DNA of 64,000 bases from Saccharopolyspora rosea (GTDB taxonomy: Bacteria > Actinomycetota > Actinomycetes > Mycobacteriales > Pseudonocardiaceae). Location of the stretch: assembly GCF_025643595.1 (NCBI RefSeq), contig NZ_CP102826.1, positions 744,001-808,000 on the forward strand, in the 5' to 3' direction. The translations under genes were made by a program, and so were the position numbers. Below, piece after piece: positions 1 through 8,724 of this stretch; position 1 is the stretch's first letter, and every line of letters starts with the position of its first letter. The notes below the pieces were generated by a model. The model was not told the DNA's origin. It ran no database searches and worked only from the letters and a program-made list of their open reading frames with translations.

Positions 1-138
1 GACATCGCCTCCTACCCGGGCAAGGTCAAGCTCATCGCCACCGGCTTCGGCGAGGCGGCCACCGCGGTGAACAACATCGCGGTCGCCCTCAACCCCGACG
101 CCCACCTGTTCCCCGGCCACTCCTCGAACATGGGCTGA
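1..138 (+). CDS. Ferredoxin--NADP reductase, thioredoxin-reductase-like type (3' end only)
   Basis: Only the last 45 codons are in the window, in frame from base 1. The residues include [19 protein letters not shown] and end FPGHSSNMG. This is the C-terminal FAD-contacting segment (GFGEAxTAVNN, then an HSS-type tail) of the homodimeric TrxR-like ferredoxin-NADP+ oxidoreductases (B. subtilis YumC type), which move electrons between NADPH and ferredoxin in the cytoplasm. The catalytic and NADPH-binding parts lie outside, so the family call rests on the tail alone. The gene is followed by a strong hairpin and converges on the protease gene. Confidence 0.7.
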   Translation, partial: DIASYPGKVKLIATGFGEAATAVNNIAVALNPDAHLFPGHSSNMG

Positions 139-142
139 CCGC

Positions 143-192
143 GCGGTCGCGCGCGGAACCGCCACGGGTGGGCCGGTTCCGCGCGCGACCGC
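143..192. terminator. Bidirectional hairpin terminator, 18-bp perfect stem
   Basis: Two perfectly complementary 18-nt arms (143-160 and 175-192) flank a 14-nt loop, between the converging reductase and protease genes. There is no U-tract, as is common for GC-rich actinobacterial terminators. It can serve both strands. Confidence 0.7.
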
Positions 193-202
193 GACGAGCG
201 CG

Positions 203-997
203 TCAGCCGCCGGTGTTCTGGTTGATCCAGTCGGCGTAGGAGGAGACGTCGGTGTAGATGGACGGACCGGTGGCGCAGGTGGAGTCGCCGTTGCCGGACC
301 GGCTGGTGGCGCCGATCAACTCCCAGTTGCCCTTCGTGCCCTTGATCTGCGGACCGCCCGAGTCGCCGTAGCACGCACCCGAGTTGCCGCCCGGGTTGTC
401 CGTGCAGATCTCGCCCTTGCCGTCGATGCCCTGGCACTTGGCGTCGTCGACGATCTGGGTGTCCAGCTCCTGCAGGTTCTGCGGCGCACCGCAGCCGCCC
501 TGCTCCGGACAGGTCTGGCCCCAGCCGATGATCCGCGTCTTGGTGCCCGGGTCGCCCGACTGCGCGGCGATCTTGATCGGCTGCGCCTTCACCGCGTGGT
601 CGAGCTTGAGCACGGCCACGTCGCCGGACGGGTGCGTCTGGACGTTGGCCACCGTGGCTTCCTCGCCGCCGCTGCTGTGGTCGTTGCTGCCGACCCGCAC
701 GGTCAACTGGCCCGCCCGTGGCCCGTCCGCCGCCCCCCACTGAGGCGCGTCGCGCCGCTGACTGCCCTGCACGCAGTGCGCCGCGGTCACCACGTAGTCG
801 GGTTTGATGAGCGAGGCGCCGCAGATGTGCTGGCCCTGCTGCTGCAACGACACCATGAACGAGTACTGCTCGGTGGCGTCGTGACCGCCGACGATGTTGG
901 GGTGGACATCACCGGACGCCGCGACCGCGGGCAGGCCGAGTGCGCCGACCGCGCCGACCGCGGCGATGACCGCGGTCAGAAACGAACGCTTCCGCAT
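203..997 (-). CDS. Secreted trypsin-like serine protease (family S1A)
   Basis: A 264-residue preproenzyme for extracellular proteolysis. Residues 1-27 are a Sec-type signal peptide (MRKR, a hydrophobic core, then AVAA). A short propeptide precedes IVGG at 35-38, whose Ile would become the mature N-terminus and activate the enzyme. The catalytic triad is visible: His74 in TAAHC, Asp126 in DVAVL and Ser213 in GDSGGP. Asp at position 207 or so, before the GDSGGP, cannot be assigned to the S1 pocket with certainty, but the SGACYGDSGGP context is typical of chymotrypsin-fold actinobacterial proteases. Cysteines pair as in trypsin. It stands alone, with a 201-nt gap to glpX upstream on the same strand. 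The physiological substrate is unknown. Confidence 0.93.
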   Translation of the reverse strand: MRKRSFLTAVIAAVGAVGALGLPAVAASGDVHPNIVGGHDATEQYSFMVSLQQQGQHICGASLIKPDYVVTAAHCVQGSQRRDAPQWGAADGPRAGQLTVRVGSNDHSSGGEEATVANVQTHPSGDVAVLKLDHAVKAQPIKIAAQSGDPGTKTRIIGWGQTCPEQGGCGAPQNLQELDTQIVDDAKCQGIDGKGEICTDNPGGNSGACYGDSGGPQIKGTKGNWELIGATSRSGNGDSTCATGPSIYTDVSSYADWINQNTGG

Positions 998-1108
998 GTG
1001 CGTCGAAACCTCCCGTCTACCGGCACCTGCTGGCCGGATGGGCTCCGACGCTAGGTCGGCGCACCCGGTTCCCCGTACCTGCGAAGGGAGGCCCCCGGTT
1101 GCGCCGAA

Positions 1109-1145
1109 GGGCGGTGACGCGCCGGAAACCGGCTGGTCACCGCCC
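1109..1145 (-). terminator. Hairpin after glpX
   Basis: Perfect 10-bp stem GGGCGGTGAC / GTCACCGCCC (1109-1118 and 1136-1145) with a 17-nt loop. It sits about 50 nt past the glpX stop on the minus strand and before the protease gene. Likely rho-independent-like terminator without a U-run. Confidence 0.5.
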
Positions 1146-1198
1146 TGGTGGTGGATCAGGAGCGGAAGTGGCGGATTTTTCCCACTTTCACCGCTGCG

Positions 1199-2245
1199 TC
1201 ACGGCAGCAAACCGTGCCGCGCGGTGTCCTGTTCGGACCCGAAGTCCACGTCGGCGTACTCGCGCAACTTGGACAGCTTGTGCGAGCCGTCGATGACCCG
1301 CACGGTTCCGGACTTCGAGCGCATCACGATCGACTGCGTCGCGCAGCGGCTCTTGCGGTAGTGCACGCCCTTGAGCAGCGCCCCGTCGGTGATCCCGGTC
1401 GCGCAGAAGAACACGTTGTCGCCGCTGACCAGATCGCTGGTGGTGAGCACCCGGTCGACGTCGTGGCCCGCCTCGCGCAGCTTGGCGCGCTCGGCGTCGT
1501 CGCGCGGCCACAGCCGCGCCTGGATCTCGCCGTCCATGCACTTCAGGGCGCAGGCGGCGATGATGCCCTCCGGAGTGCCGCCGATGCCCAGCAGCATGTC
1601 CACGCCGCTGTCCGGCCGCGCCGCCGCGATGGCGCCCGCGACGTCGCCGTCGGAGATGAACTGGACGCGGGCCCCCGCCTCCCGGACCTCCTTGACGATC
1701 TGCTCGTGCCGGGGCCGGTCCAGGATGCACACGTTGACGTCGGAGACGTCGATGTGCTTGGCGTCGGCGACCCGGCGGATGTTCTCCGCCACGGGCGCGG
1801 CCAGGTCGACCGCACCGGCCGCCTCCGGACCGACGGCCATCTTCTCCATGTAGAACACCGCGGACGGGTCGAACATGGTGCCGCGCTCGGACACCGCCAG
1901 GACCGCCAGCGCGTTCGGCATGCCCTTGCTCAGCAGCGTCGTGCCGTCGATCGGGTCGACCGCGACGTCGCACTGGGGACCGGTGCCGTCACCGACCTCC
2001 TCGCCGTTGTAGAGCATCGGCGCCTCGTCCTTCTCGCCTTCGCCGATGACGACGACGCCGTGCATCGAGACGGTGCCGATGAGCTTGCGCATCGCGTCGA
2101 CCGCGGCGCCGTCCCCGGAGTTCTTGTCGCCCCGGCCGACCCACCGGCCGGCGGCCATCGCCGCGGCCTCGGTGACCCGCACGAGTTCCATCGCCAGGTT
2201 GCGGTCCGGCGCCTCGCGGCGGCGTTCCGTGCTGGATGTGCTCAT
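1199..2245 (-). CDS. glpX: Fructose-1,6-bisphosphatase class II (GlpX)
   Basis: Hydrolyses fructose 1,6-bisphosphate to fructose 6-phosphate in gluconeogenesis. The 348-residue length fits the class II, lithium-sensitive phosphatase family. Metal and phosphate motifs are present: [11 protein letters not shown] (about 70-80), [12 protein letters not shown] (about 100-111) and GIGGTPEGI. The start is the ATG preceded by GGGAGG at good spacing (CCACCGGGAGGCGCG then ATG). The frame stays open 62 codons upstream, but that part is not conserved in character. The gene heads the block whose order (glpX, xseB, xseA, ispH) matches what I recall for mycobacteria, where GlpX is the main FBPase. Confidence 0.96.
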   Translation of the reverse strand: MSTSSTERRREAPDRNLAMELVRVTEAAAMAAGRWVGRGDKNSGDGAAVDAMRKLIGTVSMHGVVVIGEGEKDEAPMLYNGEEVGDGTGPQCDVAVDPIDGTTLLSKGMPNALAVLAVSERGTMFDPSAVFYMEKMAVGPEAAGAVDLAAPVAENIRRVADAKHIDVSDVNVCILDRPRHEQIVKEVREAGARVQFISDGDVAGAIAAARPDSGVDMLLGIGGTPEGIIAACALKCMDGEIQARLWPRDDAERAKLREAGHDVDRVLTTSDLVSGDNVFFCATGITDGALLKGVHYRKSRCATQSIVMRSKSGTVRVIDGSHKLSKLREYADVDFGSEQDTARHGLLP

Positions 2246-2477
2246 CGCGCCTCCCGGTGGTGAGCGAATGTCGAGTTCCGCACTGCCCGAGACCGCCGGA
2301 GACCGTGGCGCGCTCAGGCTCGTTGCTCCAGATCTTCGCAGACCTCGGGGCCCGTCGGTGCCGTCCGTGGGGCACCCCACTCGGGCCGTTGTGGCAGGTG
2401 AGAGCATGCGGCGCCGACGGAGGCGGTGCAACGCCGCCGGTCGCAGCGCCGCGGAGACGTCCCGCGCGCCCGCCGGG

Positions 2478-2732
2478 CTACTCGTCCTCGACGGCGGCCA
2501 GCGCGCGCTCGACGCGCTCCCGGGCGCCCGCCAGGTGGCGTTCGCAGACCGCGGCCAGCGCCTCGCCGCGCTCCCACAGCGCCAGCGAGTCCTCCAGGGA
2601 CAGACCGCCTGCTTCGAGCTGCTTGACCACTTCGGCCAGTTCGTCGCGCGCCTGCTCGTAGCCGAGCTCGGCGACCTCGGGATGCGCGGCCACCGGGTCG
2701 AAGTGGTCGTCGCGCTCGGACTGCTCGCTCAC
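2478..2732 (-). CDS. xseB: Exodeoxyribonuclease VII small subunit
   Basis: An 84-residue all-helical subunit of exonuclease VII, which degrades single-stranded DNA from either end in mismatch and recombination repair. The family core is clear: [29 protein letters not shown], then a WERGEAL stretch and a final acidic VEDE. Length is normal for XseB. It is last in the minus-strand xse cluster and its start overlaps the stop of the gene upstream by 4 nt (ATGA), so it is translationally coupled to that gene rather than directly to xseA. Confidence 0.95.
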   Translation of the reverse strand: MSEQSERDDHFDPVAAHPEVAELGYEQARDELAEVVKQLEAGGLSLEDSLALWERGEALAAVCERHLAGARERVERALAAVEDE

Positions 2733-3157
2733 GGGGTCGGACTCTCCACTGTGCTCGGCACGGACACCACCGCGGTGGCGATCGCCTGGTCGTAGCCGAC
2801 GAACGCCTCGGCGAACTCGGCACCATCACCTTCGCGCACCGCGTCGTTGATGCGCAGCTGCGCTTCGGTGACCCTACGCCGGTGCACCGACCCGCCGCCG
2901 TACCACCACCCGGTGCCCACGTAGCCCGACGTCGCCTCGGCCAGCGCGCGCAGCCGGAACGGCAGGTCGCGCCGCTCCGGGGACTGGCAGCCGCCCAGCA
3001 GCGCGGCCCAGCAGCCGACGGCGGCGGCGTCCGCCTCCTCGGCGCAGCGCCGCACCTCGCCGCCCCGGGCCCGCGCCGCGGGCTCGGCCGACCACCCGGC
3101 CGACCTGGCGACGCCCACGGTCAGCGGGAGGAACGAGGGCTCCTGCTTCGGGTGCAC
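2729..3157 (-). CDS. Uncharacterised 142-residue protein between xseA and xseB
   Basis: I do not recognise a named domain. The protein is small and soluble. It starts [22 protein letters not shown] and has a Trp/Tyr/Gly-rich centre ([17 protein letters not shown]) and a C-terminal helix ([27 protein letters not shown]). There is no signal peptide or membrane segment. It lies 14 nt after xseA and overlaps xseB by ATGA, so it is co-transcribed and translationally coupled with both exonuclease VII subunits. That position suggests a link to ExoVII, but this is inference. Codon use matches the neighbours, which supports a real gene. Confidence 0.75.
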   Translation of the reverse strand: MHPKQEPSFLPLTVGVARSAGWSAEPAARARGGEVRRCAEEADAAAVGCWAALLGGCQSPERRDLPFRLRALAEATSGYVGTGWWYGGGSVHRRRVTEAQLRINDAVREGDGAEFAEAFVGYDQAIATAVVSVPSTVESPTP

Positions 3158-3171
3158 TGTCTCCGTCCTGT

Positions 3172-4401
3172 TCAGCCTGCTCCGTCCGGGACCACCGCGT
3201 GGACCGCTCCGTCAACGACCCGCACCCGCAGCCGAGTTCCCGGCGGGGCCTCGTCGATCGATCTGAGCACGCCGTCCACGCCGTCCGGGTCGACGCGCTG
3301 CACGATCGCGTATCCACGAGCCAGCGTGGCCGCCGGGCCCAAGGTCGTCAAGCGTGATCGCATCGCGGTCAGCGCGTGGCCCTCGGTGCCGAGCACCGCC
3401 GTCACCGCCCGCCGCGCCCGCTCGCGCAACGCCTCGACCTGCTCGGCGCGGCGTTGCAGCGGGCCGTGCGGGTCGGCCAGGACGGGGCGGCTGCGCAGCG
3501 CGTCGAGCAGCCGCCGCTCCCGGTCCACCCAGCCGTGCAGCGCGCGCCGCGCCCGGTCGCGCAGCTGGCGGATCCGCTGGGTCTCCTCGGCCACGTCCGG
3601 CACGATCCGCTTGCCCGCACCGGTCGGCGTCGAGCACCGCACGTCCGCGACGTGGTCGACCAGCGGCGAGTCCGGCTCGTGCCCGATCGCGCTGACCACC
3701 GGGGTGCGGCAGGACGCGACCGCGCGGCACAGCGCCTCGTCGGAGAACGGCAGCAGGTCCTCGACGCTGCCGCCGCCGCGCGCCAGCACGATCACGTCGA
3801 CCTCGGAGGTCCGGTCCAGCTCGGACAGCGCTTCCAGGATCTGCGGCACGGCGGTGGAACCCTGCACCGCGACGTTGCGGATCTCGAACCGGACGGCGGG
3901 CCAGCGCAGCCGCGCGTTGGTGAGCACGTCGTGCTCGGCGGCCGAGGCGCGACCGGTGATCAACCCGACCCGGTTCGGCAGGAACGGCAACGCCCGCTTG
4001 CGCGCCGGGTCGAACAGGCCCTCCGTCGCCAGCAGCTTGCGCAGCCGTTCGATGCGGGCCAGCAGTTCACCGATGCCGACCGCGCGGATCTCGTCGACGC
4101 GCAGGCTCAGCGTGCCCCGGCCGACGAAGAACGTCGGCTTGCCGTGCACGACCACCCGGCTGCCGTCGGTCAGCGGCGGATCCATCCGGCGCAGCATCGC
4201 GGCGGCGCAGGTGAGCGTCAGCGACACGTCGGCCGACGGGTCGCGCAGCGTCAGGAACGCGGTCGCCGCACCGGGCCGCAACGAGATCTGGGTGATCTGC
4301 CCCTCCACCCACACCGTGCCGAGCCGGTTGATCCAGTCGGCGATCTTGCGCGCCACGGTGCGCACGGGCCAGGGCTGCTCGGGACTGGTCGGAGAACTCA
4401 G
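3172..4401 (-). CDS. xseA: Exodeoxyribonuclease VII large subunit, probable CTG start
   Basis: Catalytic subunit of exonuclease VII. The OB-fold N-terminus ([17 protein letters not shown]), the central nuclease region ([14 protein letters not shown], then [20 protein letters not shown] and SAIGHEPD) and a C-terminal coiled-coil ending in LARGYAIVQ are all present. The frame has an in-frame TGA just upstream (the stop of the preceding gene), so only two starts are possible: a GTG giving [11 protein letters not shown], or a CTG 12 codons earlier giving [12 protein letters not shown] before it. The CTG has GAGGAG 5 nt upstream, whereas the GTG has no good ribosome site. Mycobacterial XseA as I recall it also carries residues of the ENPFPVR type before that point. 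I therefore place the start at the CTG. Confidence 0.9.
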   Translation of the reverse strand: MSSPTSPEQPWPVRTVARKIADWINRLGTVWVEGQITQISLRPGAATAFLTLRDPSADVSLTLTCAAAMLRRMDPPLTDGSRVVVHGKPTFFVGRGTLSLRVDEIRAVGIGELLARIERLRKLLATEGLFDPARKRALPFLPNRVGLITGRASAAEHDVLTNARLRWPAVRFEIRNVAVQGSTAVPQILEALSELDRTSEVDVIVLARGGGSVEDLLPFSDEALCRAVASCRTPVVSAIGHEPDSPLVDHVADVRCSTPTGAGKRIVPDVAEETQRIRQLRDRARRALHGWVDRERRLLDALRSRPVLADPHGPLQRRAEQVEALRERARRAVTAVLGTEGHALTAMRSRLTTLGPAATLARGYAIVQRVDPDGVDGVLRSIDEAPPGTRLRVRVVDGAVHAVVPDGAG

Positions 4402-4416
4402 GTCCGCTCCTCGGGG

Positions 4417-4854
4417 TCAGGGGTTGCGGAGCCGGTCCAGGCGGTTGGACAGCATCCGCAGGAACTCGGGTCGGCGGCCGTGCGCGCGCTCGTGTTCGAG
4501 CAGTTCGACGAGCTCGTCCTCGGTGAACGAGCGCAGCCTGCCGCGCAGCTGGGGCAACGTCAGATTGTCGTAGTCCCCGACGTCGGGCGGTCCGCCGGAC
4601 CCGGCGACCTCCTCGTCCTCGTCGAACGTCGCCCAGCCCGGCTGTTCCTCCGGGGTGCCGAGCGCGGCCAGGGCCTCGTCGCCCTTGATCGCCAGCTCGG
4701 TGATCTGCTGCTGGACCCGCATCGAGACCTGCAACGCCTGGCTGGCCACGGTGACCGGCAGGCCGAGCAGGGTGGTCGGCAGCTGGCGGGCCTGTTCGAC
4801 GGCGGTGGCCGCGACCCCGGCGGCGACCCGAACCGGGAGGGGGAACGATCGCAT
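4417..4854 (-). CDS. Lipid-droplet-associated-type protein (Rv1109c-like)
   Basis: About 145 residues. An N-terminal hydrophobic/amphipathic segment ([29 protein letters not shown], given here in parts) is followed by a helical stretch ([23 protein letters not shown]) and an acidic linker. It ends in a C-terminal motif ([33 protein letters not shown]). Actinobacterial proteins of this layout next to xseA and ispH are annotated as lipid-droplet-associated; I infer surface association with lipid rather than a transmembrane role. The start [10 protein letters not shown] is chosen because longer versions run into the divergent ispH promoter. Its stop lies 15 nt before the likely xseA CTG start, so it leads the xse operon. 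Confidence 0.75.
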   Translation of the reverse strand: MRSFPLPVRVAAGVAATAVEQARQLPTTLLGLPVTVASQALQVSMRVQQQITELAIKGDEALAALGTPEEQPGWATFDEDEEVAGSGGPPDVGDYDNLTLPQLRGRLRSFTEDELVELLEHERAHGRRPEFLRMLSNRLDRLRNP

Positions 4855-4941
4855 GGCCCCAGCCTGCCCGAATCGCCGCCGAGAAGCCATCGCCGTCGAT
4901 GAGGTGGCGGGCACCGCGCTGAGTGCGTCGTGGCTGGTCCG

Positions 4942-4947
4942 TACCCT
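4942..4947 (+). promoter_or_regulatory. -10-like TACCCT, 7 nt before ispH
   Basis: TACCCT followed by 7 nt and the ispH ATG, with no Shine-Dalgarno. This fits a leaderless transcript. The same TAnnnT-to-start spacing recurs at many genes in the window. Confidence 0.45.
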
Positions 4948-4954
4948 GGGCGGT

Positions 4955-5974
4955 ATGACGAGTTCGCCTCAGGACACCGACCTCGCCGACCGGACGACCG
5001 AGCAGGGCAAGCGGGTCCTGCTGGCCAAACCGCGCGGGTACTGCGCCGGGGTCGACCGCGCCGTGATCACCGTGGAGAAGGCGCTGGAGACCTACGGCCC
5101 GCCGATCTACGTCCGCAAGGAGATCGTGCACAACCGGCACGTCGTCGACACGCTGCGGGAACGCGGTGTGATCTTCGTCGACGAGACCGACGAGGTGCCC
5201 GAGGGCGCGTTGGTCGTCTTCTCCGCGCACGGGGTCTCGCCGGCGGTCCACGAGGAGGCCCGCCGCCGCAACCTGCGCACCATCGACGCGACCTGCCCGC
5301 TGGTCACCAAGGTGCACAAGGAGGTCAACCGGTTCGCGCGCGACGACTACGACATCCTGCTCATCGGTCACGAGGGCCACGAGGAGGTCGAGGGCACCTC
5401 GGGTGAGGCGCCGGAGCGCGTGCAGCTGGTCGACAAGCCCGAGGACGTCGAGAAGGTCGAGATCCGCGACCCGTCCAAGGTCGTGTGGCTGTCCCAGACC
5501 ACGCTGAGCGTCGACGAGACGATGGAACGGGTCGACCAGCTCAAGGAGCGGTTCCCCGATCTGCAGGCGCCGCCCAGCGACGACATCTGCTACGCCACCT
5601 CCAACCGCCAGTACGCCGTCAAGGCGATGGCGCCGGAGTGCGACCTGGTCATCGTCGTCGGCTCGCAGAACTCGTCGAACTCCAAGCGGCTGGTCGAGGT
5701 GGCGCTGCAGGCCGGCGCCTCCGACGCGCACCTGGTCGACTACGCCGCCCAGATCGACGAGAAGTGGTTGGAAGGCGTGACCACGGTCGGCGTCACCAGC
5801 GGCGCCTCGGTGCCGGACGTGCTGGTCATGCAGGTCCTGGAGCACCTGTCCGAACGCGGCTGGAACCAGGTCGACGAGGTCACCACGGCCAACGAGAAGG
5901 TCACCTTCGCGCTGCCGCGCGAACTGCGCAAGGACCTCAAGGAGAACCCGGACGCCCCCAAGAGCGTCCGCTGA
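4955..5974 (+). CDS. ispH: 4-hydroxy-3-methylbut-2-enyl diphosphate reductase
   Basis: Last enzyme of the MEP isoprenoid pathway. It reduces HMBPP to IPP and DMAPP using a [4Fe-4S] cluster. The 339-residue protein has the three conserved cysteines in [14 protein letters not shown] (near the N-terminus), [13 protein letters not shown] and [11 protein letters not shown]. It also has the substrate residues [19 protein letters not shown] and [10 protein letters not shown]. Length and motif order are canonical. The ATG start gives [13 protein letters not shown] and no ribosome site is visible, consistent with leaderless expression. The gene is divergent from the lipid-droplet-type/xse operon and convergent with the DUF6542 gene. 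Confidence 0.97.
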   Translation: MTSSPQDTDLADRTTEQGKRVLLAKPRGYCAGVDRAVITVEKALETYGPPIYVRKEIVHNRHVVDTLRERGVIFVDETDEVPEGALVVFSAHGVSPAVHEEARRRNLRTIDATCPLVTKVHKEVNRFARDDYDILLIGHEGHEEVEGTSGEAPERVQLVDKPEDVEKVEIRDPSKVVWLSQTTLSVDETMERVDQLKERFPDLQAPPSDDICYATSNRQYAVKAMAPECDLVIVVGSQNSSNSKRLVEVALQAGASDAHLVDYAAQIDEKWLEGVTTVGVTSGASVPDVLVMQVLEHLSERGWNQVDEVTTANEKVTFALPRELRKDLKENPDAPKSVR

Positions 5975-5977
5975 GCC

Positions 5978-6904
5978 TCACCGCGGGCGGCGCGGGCGCC
6001 GCGGCGGCTCCGCCGCCGGGGGCTGCTCCGGCGGGCGCGGGCGGCCGGGCGCCTGCCGCGGAGCGGGTGCGCCGCGGCGCGGCGGGACCGCCCGTTCCGG
6101 ACGGCCTTCGCCCGCACGCGGCCTGCCCGGGGTGTCGCCGCGGCCGCGGCCGCGGCCGGGGACGTCCCCACCGCGCGGGCGGCCAGGAGTCTGGGACCGG
6201 TTGCGGCCGGTGTCCGCGGGACGGCCGCGCTGCGGTCGTCCGGCGGCGCGGTCGTCCGGCGGCGGAGTCCGGTTGGCGCCGGTGTCCCGCGGGCGCTTGC
6301 GCGGCGCGTCGCGCCCGTCGCGCTCGGGGCGCTGCCGCTCGCCCCTGGCGGGGCGCTGCCGTTCGGGGCGCTGCTGCCGTTCCGGGCGCTGCTTGCGCTC
6401 GGAGTCGGCCGGACGGCGCTTGCGGGGCGGGGCCTCGTCCTCGTGGTCCGACGCGCGCTGGGTGACGAAGATCCGGACCAGCCCGATACCCAGGGTGACG
6501 CCCGCGGTGGCCGCCATGATGGGGAAGCTGCTGATCAGCGGGTTGACGATGCCCAGGATCTTGCCGGTGAGCCCGCTGCCGCCCCCGGAGCCCGCGATCA
6601 GCACGACCACCGGCATGACCACGGCGAGCACCAGCGGCGCCTGCACCATCGGCCCGAACACGTTGCGCCGCTGCACCAGCGTGACCGCCAGCACCGCACC
6701 GACGAAGAAGCACGACTTGAACAGCAGGTCGGGTTTGGACCAGATCAACAGGTCCAGCAGGGTTCCCACGGCGGTCGGCACGCCTGCGACGAGCACCGCG
6801 GCCCACAGGGGCACTCCCCGGGTGCCGAAAGCGGAGTGTTCCGACCAGTGGGGCGCGCCGCTGTCCGGGTGTGGCGCGCGCTTTCTCTCGCGGGTGGCGG
6901 TCAC
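5978..6904 (-). CDS. DUF6542-type membrane protein with Arg/Pro-rich tail
   Basis: The N-terminal half (about residues 25-160) carries four predicted membrane helices, for example GVPLWAAVLVAGVPTAVGTL, SCFFVGAVLAVTL and ATAGVTLGIGLVRIFV. This matches the DUF6542 membrane domain that I recall beside ispH in actinobacteria (Rv1111c-like). The C-terminal half is a highly basic, low-complexity tail with short repeats of the RPERQ kind and many Arg-Gly-Arg and Pro-Arg runs, likely cytoplasmic and disordered, possibly nucleic-acid or phospholipid binding. Function is unknown. I use the GTG start giving VTATRERKR with GGGAT upstream; a start 17 codons earlier is open. The gene stops 3 nt from the ispH stop. 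Confidence 0.75.
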   Translation of the reverse strand: MTATRERKRAPHPDSGAPHWSEHSAFGTRGVPLWAAVLVAGVPTAVGTLLDLLIWSKPDLLFKSCFFVGAVLAVTLVQRRNVFGPMVQAPLVLAVVMPVVVLIAGSGGGSGLTGKILGIVNPLISSFPIMAATAGVTLGIGLVRIFVTQRASDHEDEAPPRKRRPADSERKQRPERQQRPERQRPARGERQRPERDGRDAPRKRPRDTGANRTPPPDDRAAGRPQRGRPADTGRNRSQTPGRPRGGDVPGRGRGRGDTPGRPRAGEGRPERAVPPRRGAPAPRQAPGRPRPPEQPPAAEPPRRPRRPR

Positions 6905-7064
6905 AGATCCCAACGGTAACGGTCCAGTACGTGAGGGCGAGAGACCTCTCCGCAACTTCCGCGTCGCGAGGCGGTGAACGTCTGCCCGTTCGTGCTTCCG
7001 TGACCGCTATGTGACGATCACGCCACCGAGCGGATATCCGCGTTTTCTGCGGGATCTGTGAGTC

Positions 7065-7093
7065 TTGACACAACCAGTCGGAGCACTTAGCGT
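7065..7093 (+). promoter_or_regulatory. Promoter of the sugar ABC operon (TTGACA-N17-TAGCGT)
   Basis: A consensus -35 TTGACA (7065-7070) and a TAGCGT -10 (7088-7093) are 17 nt apart. The LacI-type operator starts on the next base. The twin element before the isomerase gene has the same -35, -10 and operator order. Confidence 0.7.
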
Positions 7094-7113
7094 CCGAGCA
7101 ATCGTTTTCTCGG
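7094..7113. promoter_or_regulatory. LacI-family operator 1
   Basis: CCGAGCAATCGTTTTCTCGG is an imperfect palindrome (8 of 10 positions paired) with the central CG typical of LacI/CcpA-type operators. It lies immediately downstream of the -10 of the ABC operon, a repression position. Its reverse complement matches operator 2 (14874-14893) at 19 of 20 bases. Confidence 0.8.
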
Positions 7114-7143
7114 GATTGTCGAGACGGCGTGACCGGGGGTCCG

Positions 7144-8724
7144 ATGAACACCACGCCACCACTGGTCGACATGGCCGGCATCACGAAGCGCTACGGGGGT
7201 GTGCTGGCCTGCGACGCGGTCGACCTGACCGTGCGCGGCGGTGAGGTGCACGCCCTGCTGGGGGAGAACGGCGCGGGCAAGTCCACGCTGATGAAGGTGC
7301 TCTCCGGCGACGTCACCGACCACGAAGGCCGGATCGGCGTCGAGGGCGAACCGGTGCGGTTCGCCGGACCCGCCGACGCCCAGCGCGCCGGGATCGCCAT
7401 GATCCACCAGGAACTCGACCTCGTGCCGGGGCTGAGCGTCGCCGAGAACCTGCACCTCGGCCGGGAGCCGCGCACCCGGTTCGGCGTCGTCGACCGGCGC
7501 GGGATGGCCGAGCGCACCCGCGCGCTGCTGCGCCGCACCGGCATCGAACTCGATCCGGGGCGCCCGGTCGGCCAGCTGCGCGTCGGCGAGCAGCAGTTGG
7601 TCACCATCGCCCGCGCGCTGGCCCTGGACGCCAAGGTCCTGATCATGGACGAACCCACCTCGGCGCTGTCCAACGCCGAGGTGGAGCGGCTGTTCGCGGT
7701 CATCCGCGAACTGCGCCAGCGCGGCACCGGCATCGTCTACATCTCGCACCGGATGGACGAGATCGGCCGGATCGCCGACCGCGCCACCGTGCTGCGCAAC
7801 GGCCGCGTCGTCGCGGAGTTCGACGCGCGCGAGCTCACCGCGGAACAGGCGGCCGAGGCGATGGTCGGCCGGTCGGTGCGCACCCTGTTCCGGACCGAGC
7901 GCGCCGAAGCCGGCGAGGAGCTGCTGCGCGTCCGCGGGCTCGCGGTGCGCCCGCGCCGACCCCGCGTCGGCAGGCGCGAGCCGGACGGCATCGACCTGAC
8001 CGTGCGCCGCGGGGAGATCGTCGGCCTGTGCGGGCTGCTGGGCTCGGGGCGGACCGAACTGCTGGAGACCCTGTTCGGCGCCGGCACGCCGGGCGAGTGG
8101 GTGGGCGAGGTGCTCCTCGACGGCAGCGCGGTGCGGCCGTCGAACCCGCGTCGGGCGCTGCGCCGGGGCATCGCGTTCGTGCCCGAGGACCGGCGCGCGT
8201 CCGGTCTGGTCCTCGACCACTCGGTGCTGGCCAACACGGTCCTGTCGGTCGTCGACCGGCTCGGCGCGGCCGGCCTGGTGCGCAGGCGGGCCGAGGTGTC
8301 CGCAGCCGAGCGCAGCGTCGAGCGGCTCCGGGTCAAGCTCGGCCGGATCGTCGACCCGGTCGGCACGTTGTCCGGCGGCAACCAGCAGAAGGTCGTCTTC
8401 GGCCGGATGCTGCTCACCGAACCCCGGCTGCTGCTGCTCGACGACCCGACGCGCGGCGTGGACATCGGCGCGAAAGCGGAGATCTACCAGCTGCTCGGTG
8501 AGATCGCCGGACGCGGGATCGGGGTGCTGCTGGCGTCCTCGGAACTGCCCGAGCTGGTCGGGGTGTGCCACCGGGTCGTGGTGCTGCGCGGTGGGCGCAG
8601 CGTCGCCGAGTTCGACACCGCCGGAACCGGTGAGGCGGAGCTGCTGGCGGCGGCGATGGGAGAACGCGGCGGGTCGGATCCGGTGCTCGGGCCGAGCCCG
8701 GGTGCTGGGGGAGGAGCGCGATGA
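7144..8724 (+). CDS. Sugar ABC importer, double-ATPase subunit (RbsA/XylG/MglA class)
   Basis: A 526-residue ATPase with two fused ABC domains that energises monosaccharide import. Domain 1 has Walker A GENGAGKST (40-48), a signature LRVGEQQL and Walker B VLIMDEPTSAL. Domain 2 has the degenerate P-loop GLLGSGRTELLETL, a signature LSGGNQQK and Walker B LLLLDDPTRGVDIG. This asymmetry is typical of the ribose/xylose/galactose class. The start is the ATG after GGGGG; a GTG five codons earlier is less well placed. The stop overlaps the permease start (ATGA). The gene is first in the LacI-controlled operon. The family does not fix the sugar; the context suggests D-arabinose or a related pentose. 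Confidence 0.93.
   Translation: MNTTPPLVDMAGITKRYGGVLACDAVDLTVRGGEVHALLGENGAGKSTLMKVLSGDVTDHEGRIGVEGEPVRFAGPADAQRAGIAMIHQELDLVPGLSVAENLHLGREPRTRFGVVDRRGMAERTRALLRRTGIELDPGRPVGQLRVGEQQLVTIARALALDAKVLIMDEPTSALSNAEVERLFAVIRELRQRGTGIVYISHRMDEIGRIADRATVLRNGRVVAEFDARELTAEQAAEAMVGRSVRTLFRTERAEAGEELLRVRGLAVRPRRPRVGRREPDGIDLTVRRGEIVGLCGLLGSGRTELLETLFGAGTPGEWVGEVLLDGSAVRPSNPRRALRRGIAFVPEDRRASGLVLDHSVLANTVLSVVDRLGAAGLVRRRAEVSAAERSVERLRVKLGRIVDPVGTLSGGNQQKVVFGRMLLTEPRLLLLDDPTRGVDIGAKAEIYQLLGEIAGRGIGVLLASSELPELVGVCHRVVVLRGGRSVAEFDTAGTGEAELLAAAMGERGGSDPVLGPSPGAGGGAR

Noticed and set aside
4067..5845. 592-codon minus-strand frame opposite ispH
   Set aside because: ispH has all three cysteines and canonical length; the opposite frame shows no protein family.
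5990..6440. Repetitive Arg/Pro-coding stretch as a tandem DNA repeat
   Set aside because: The repeats (GCGCTGCCGTTC-like) encode RPERQ units in the DUF6542 tail and are irregular at DNA level; treated as protein low complexity.
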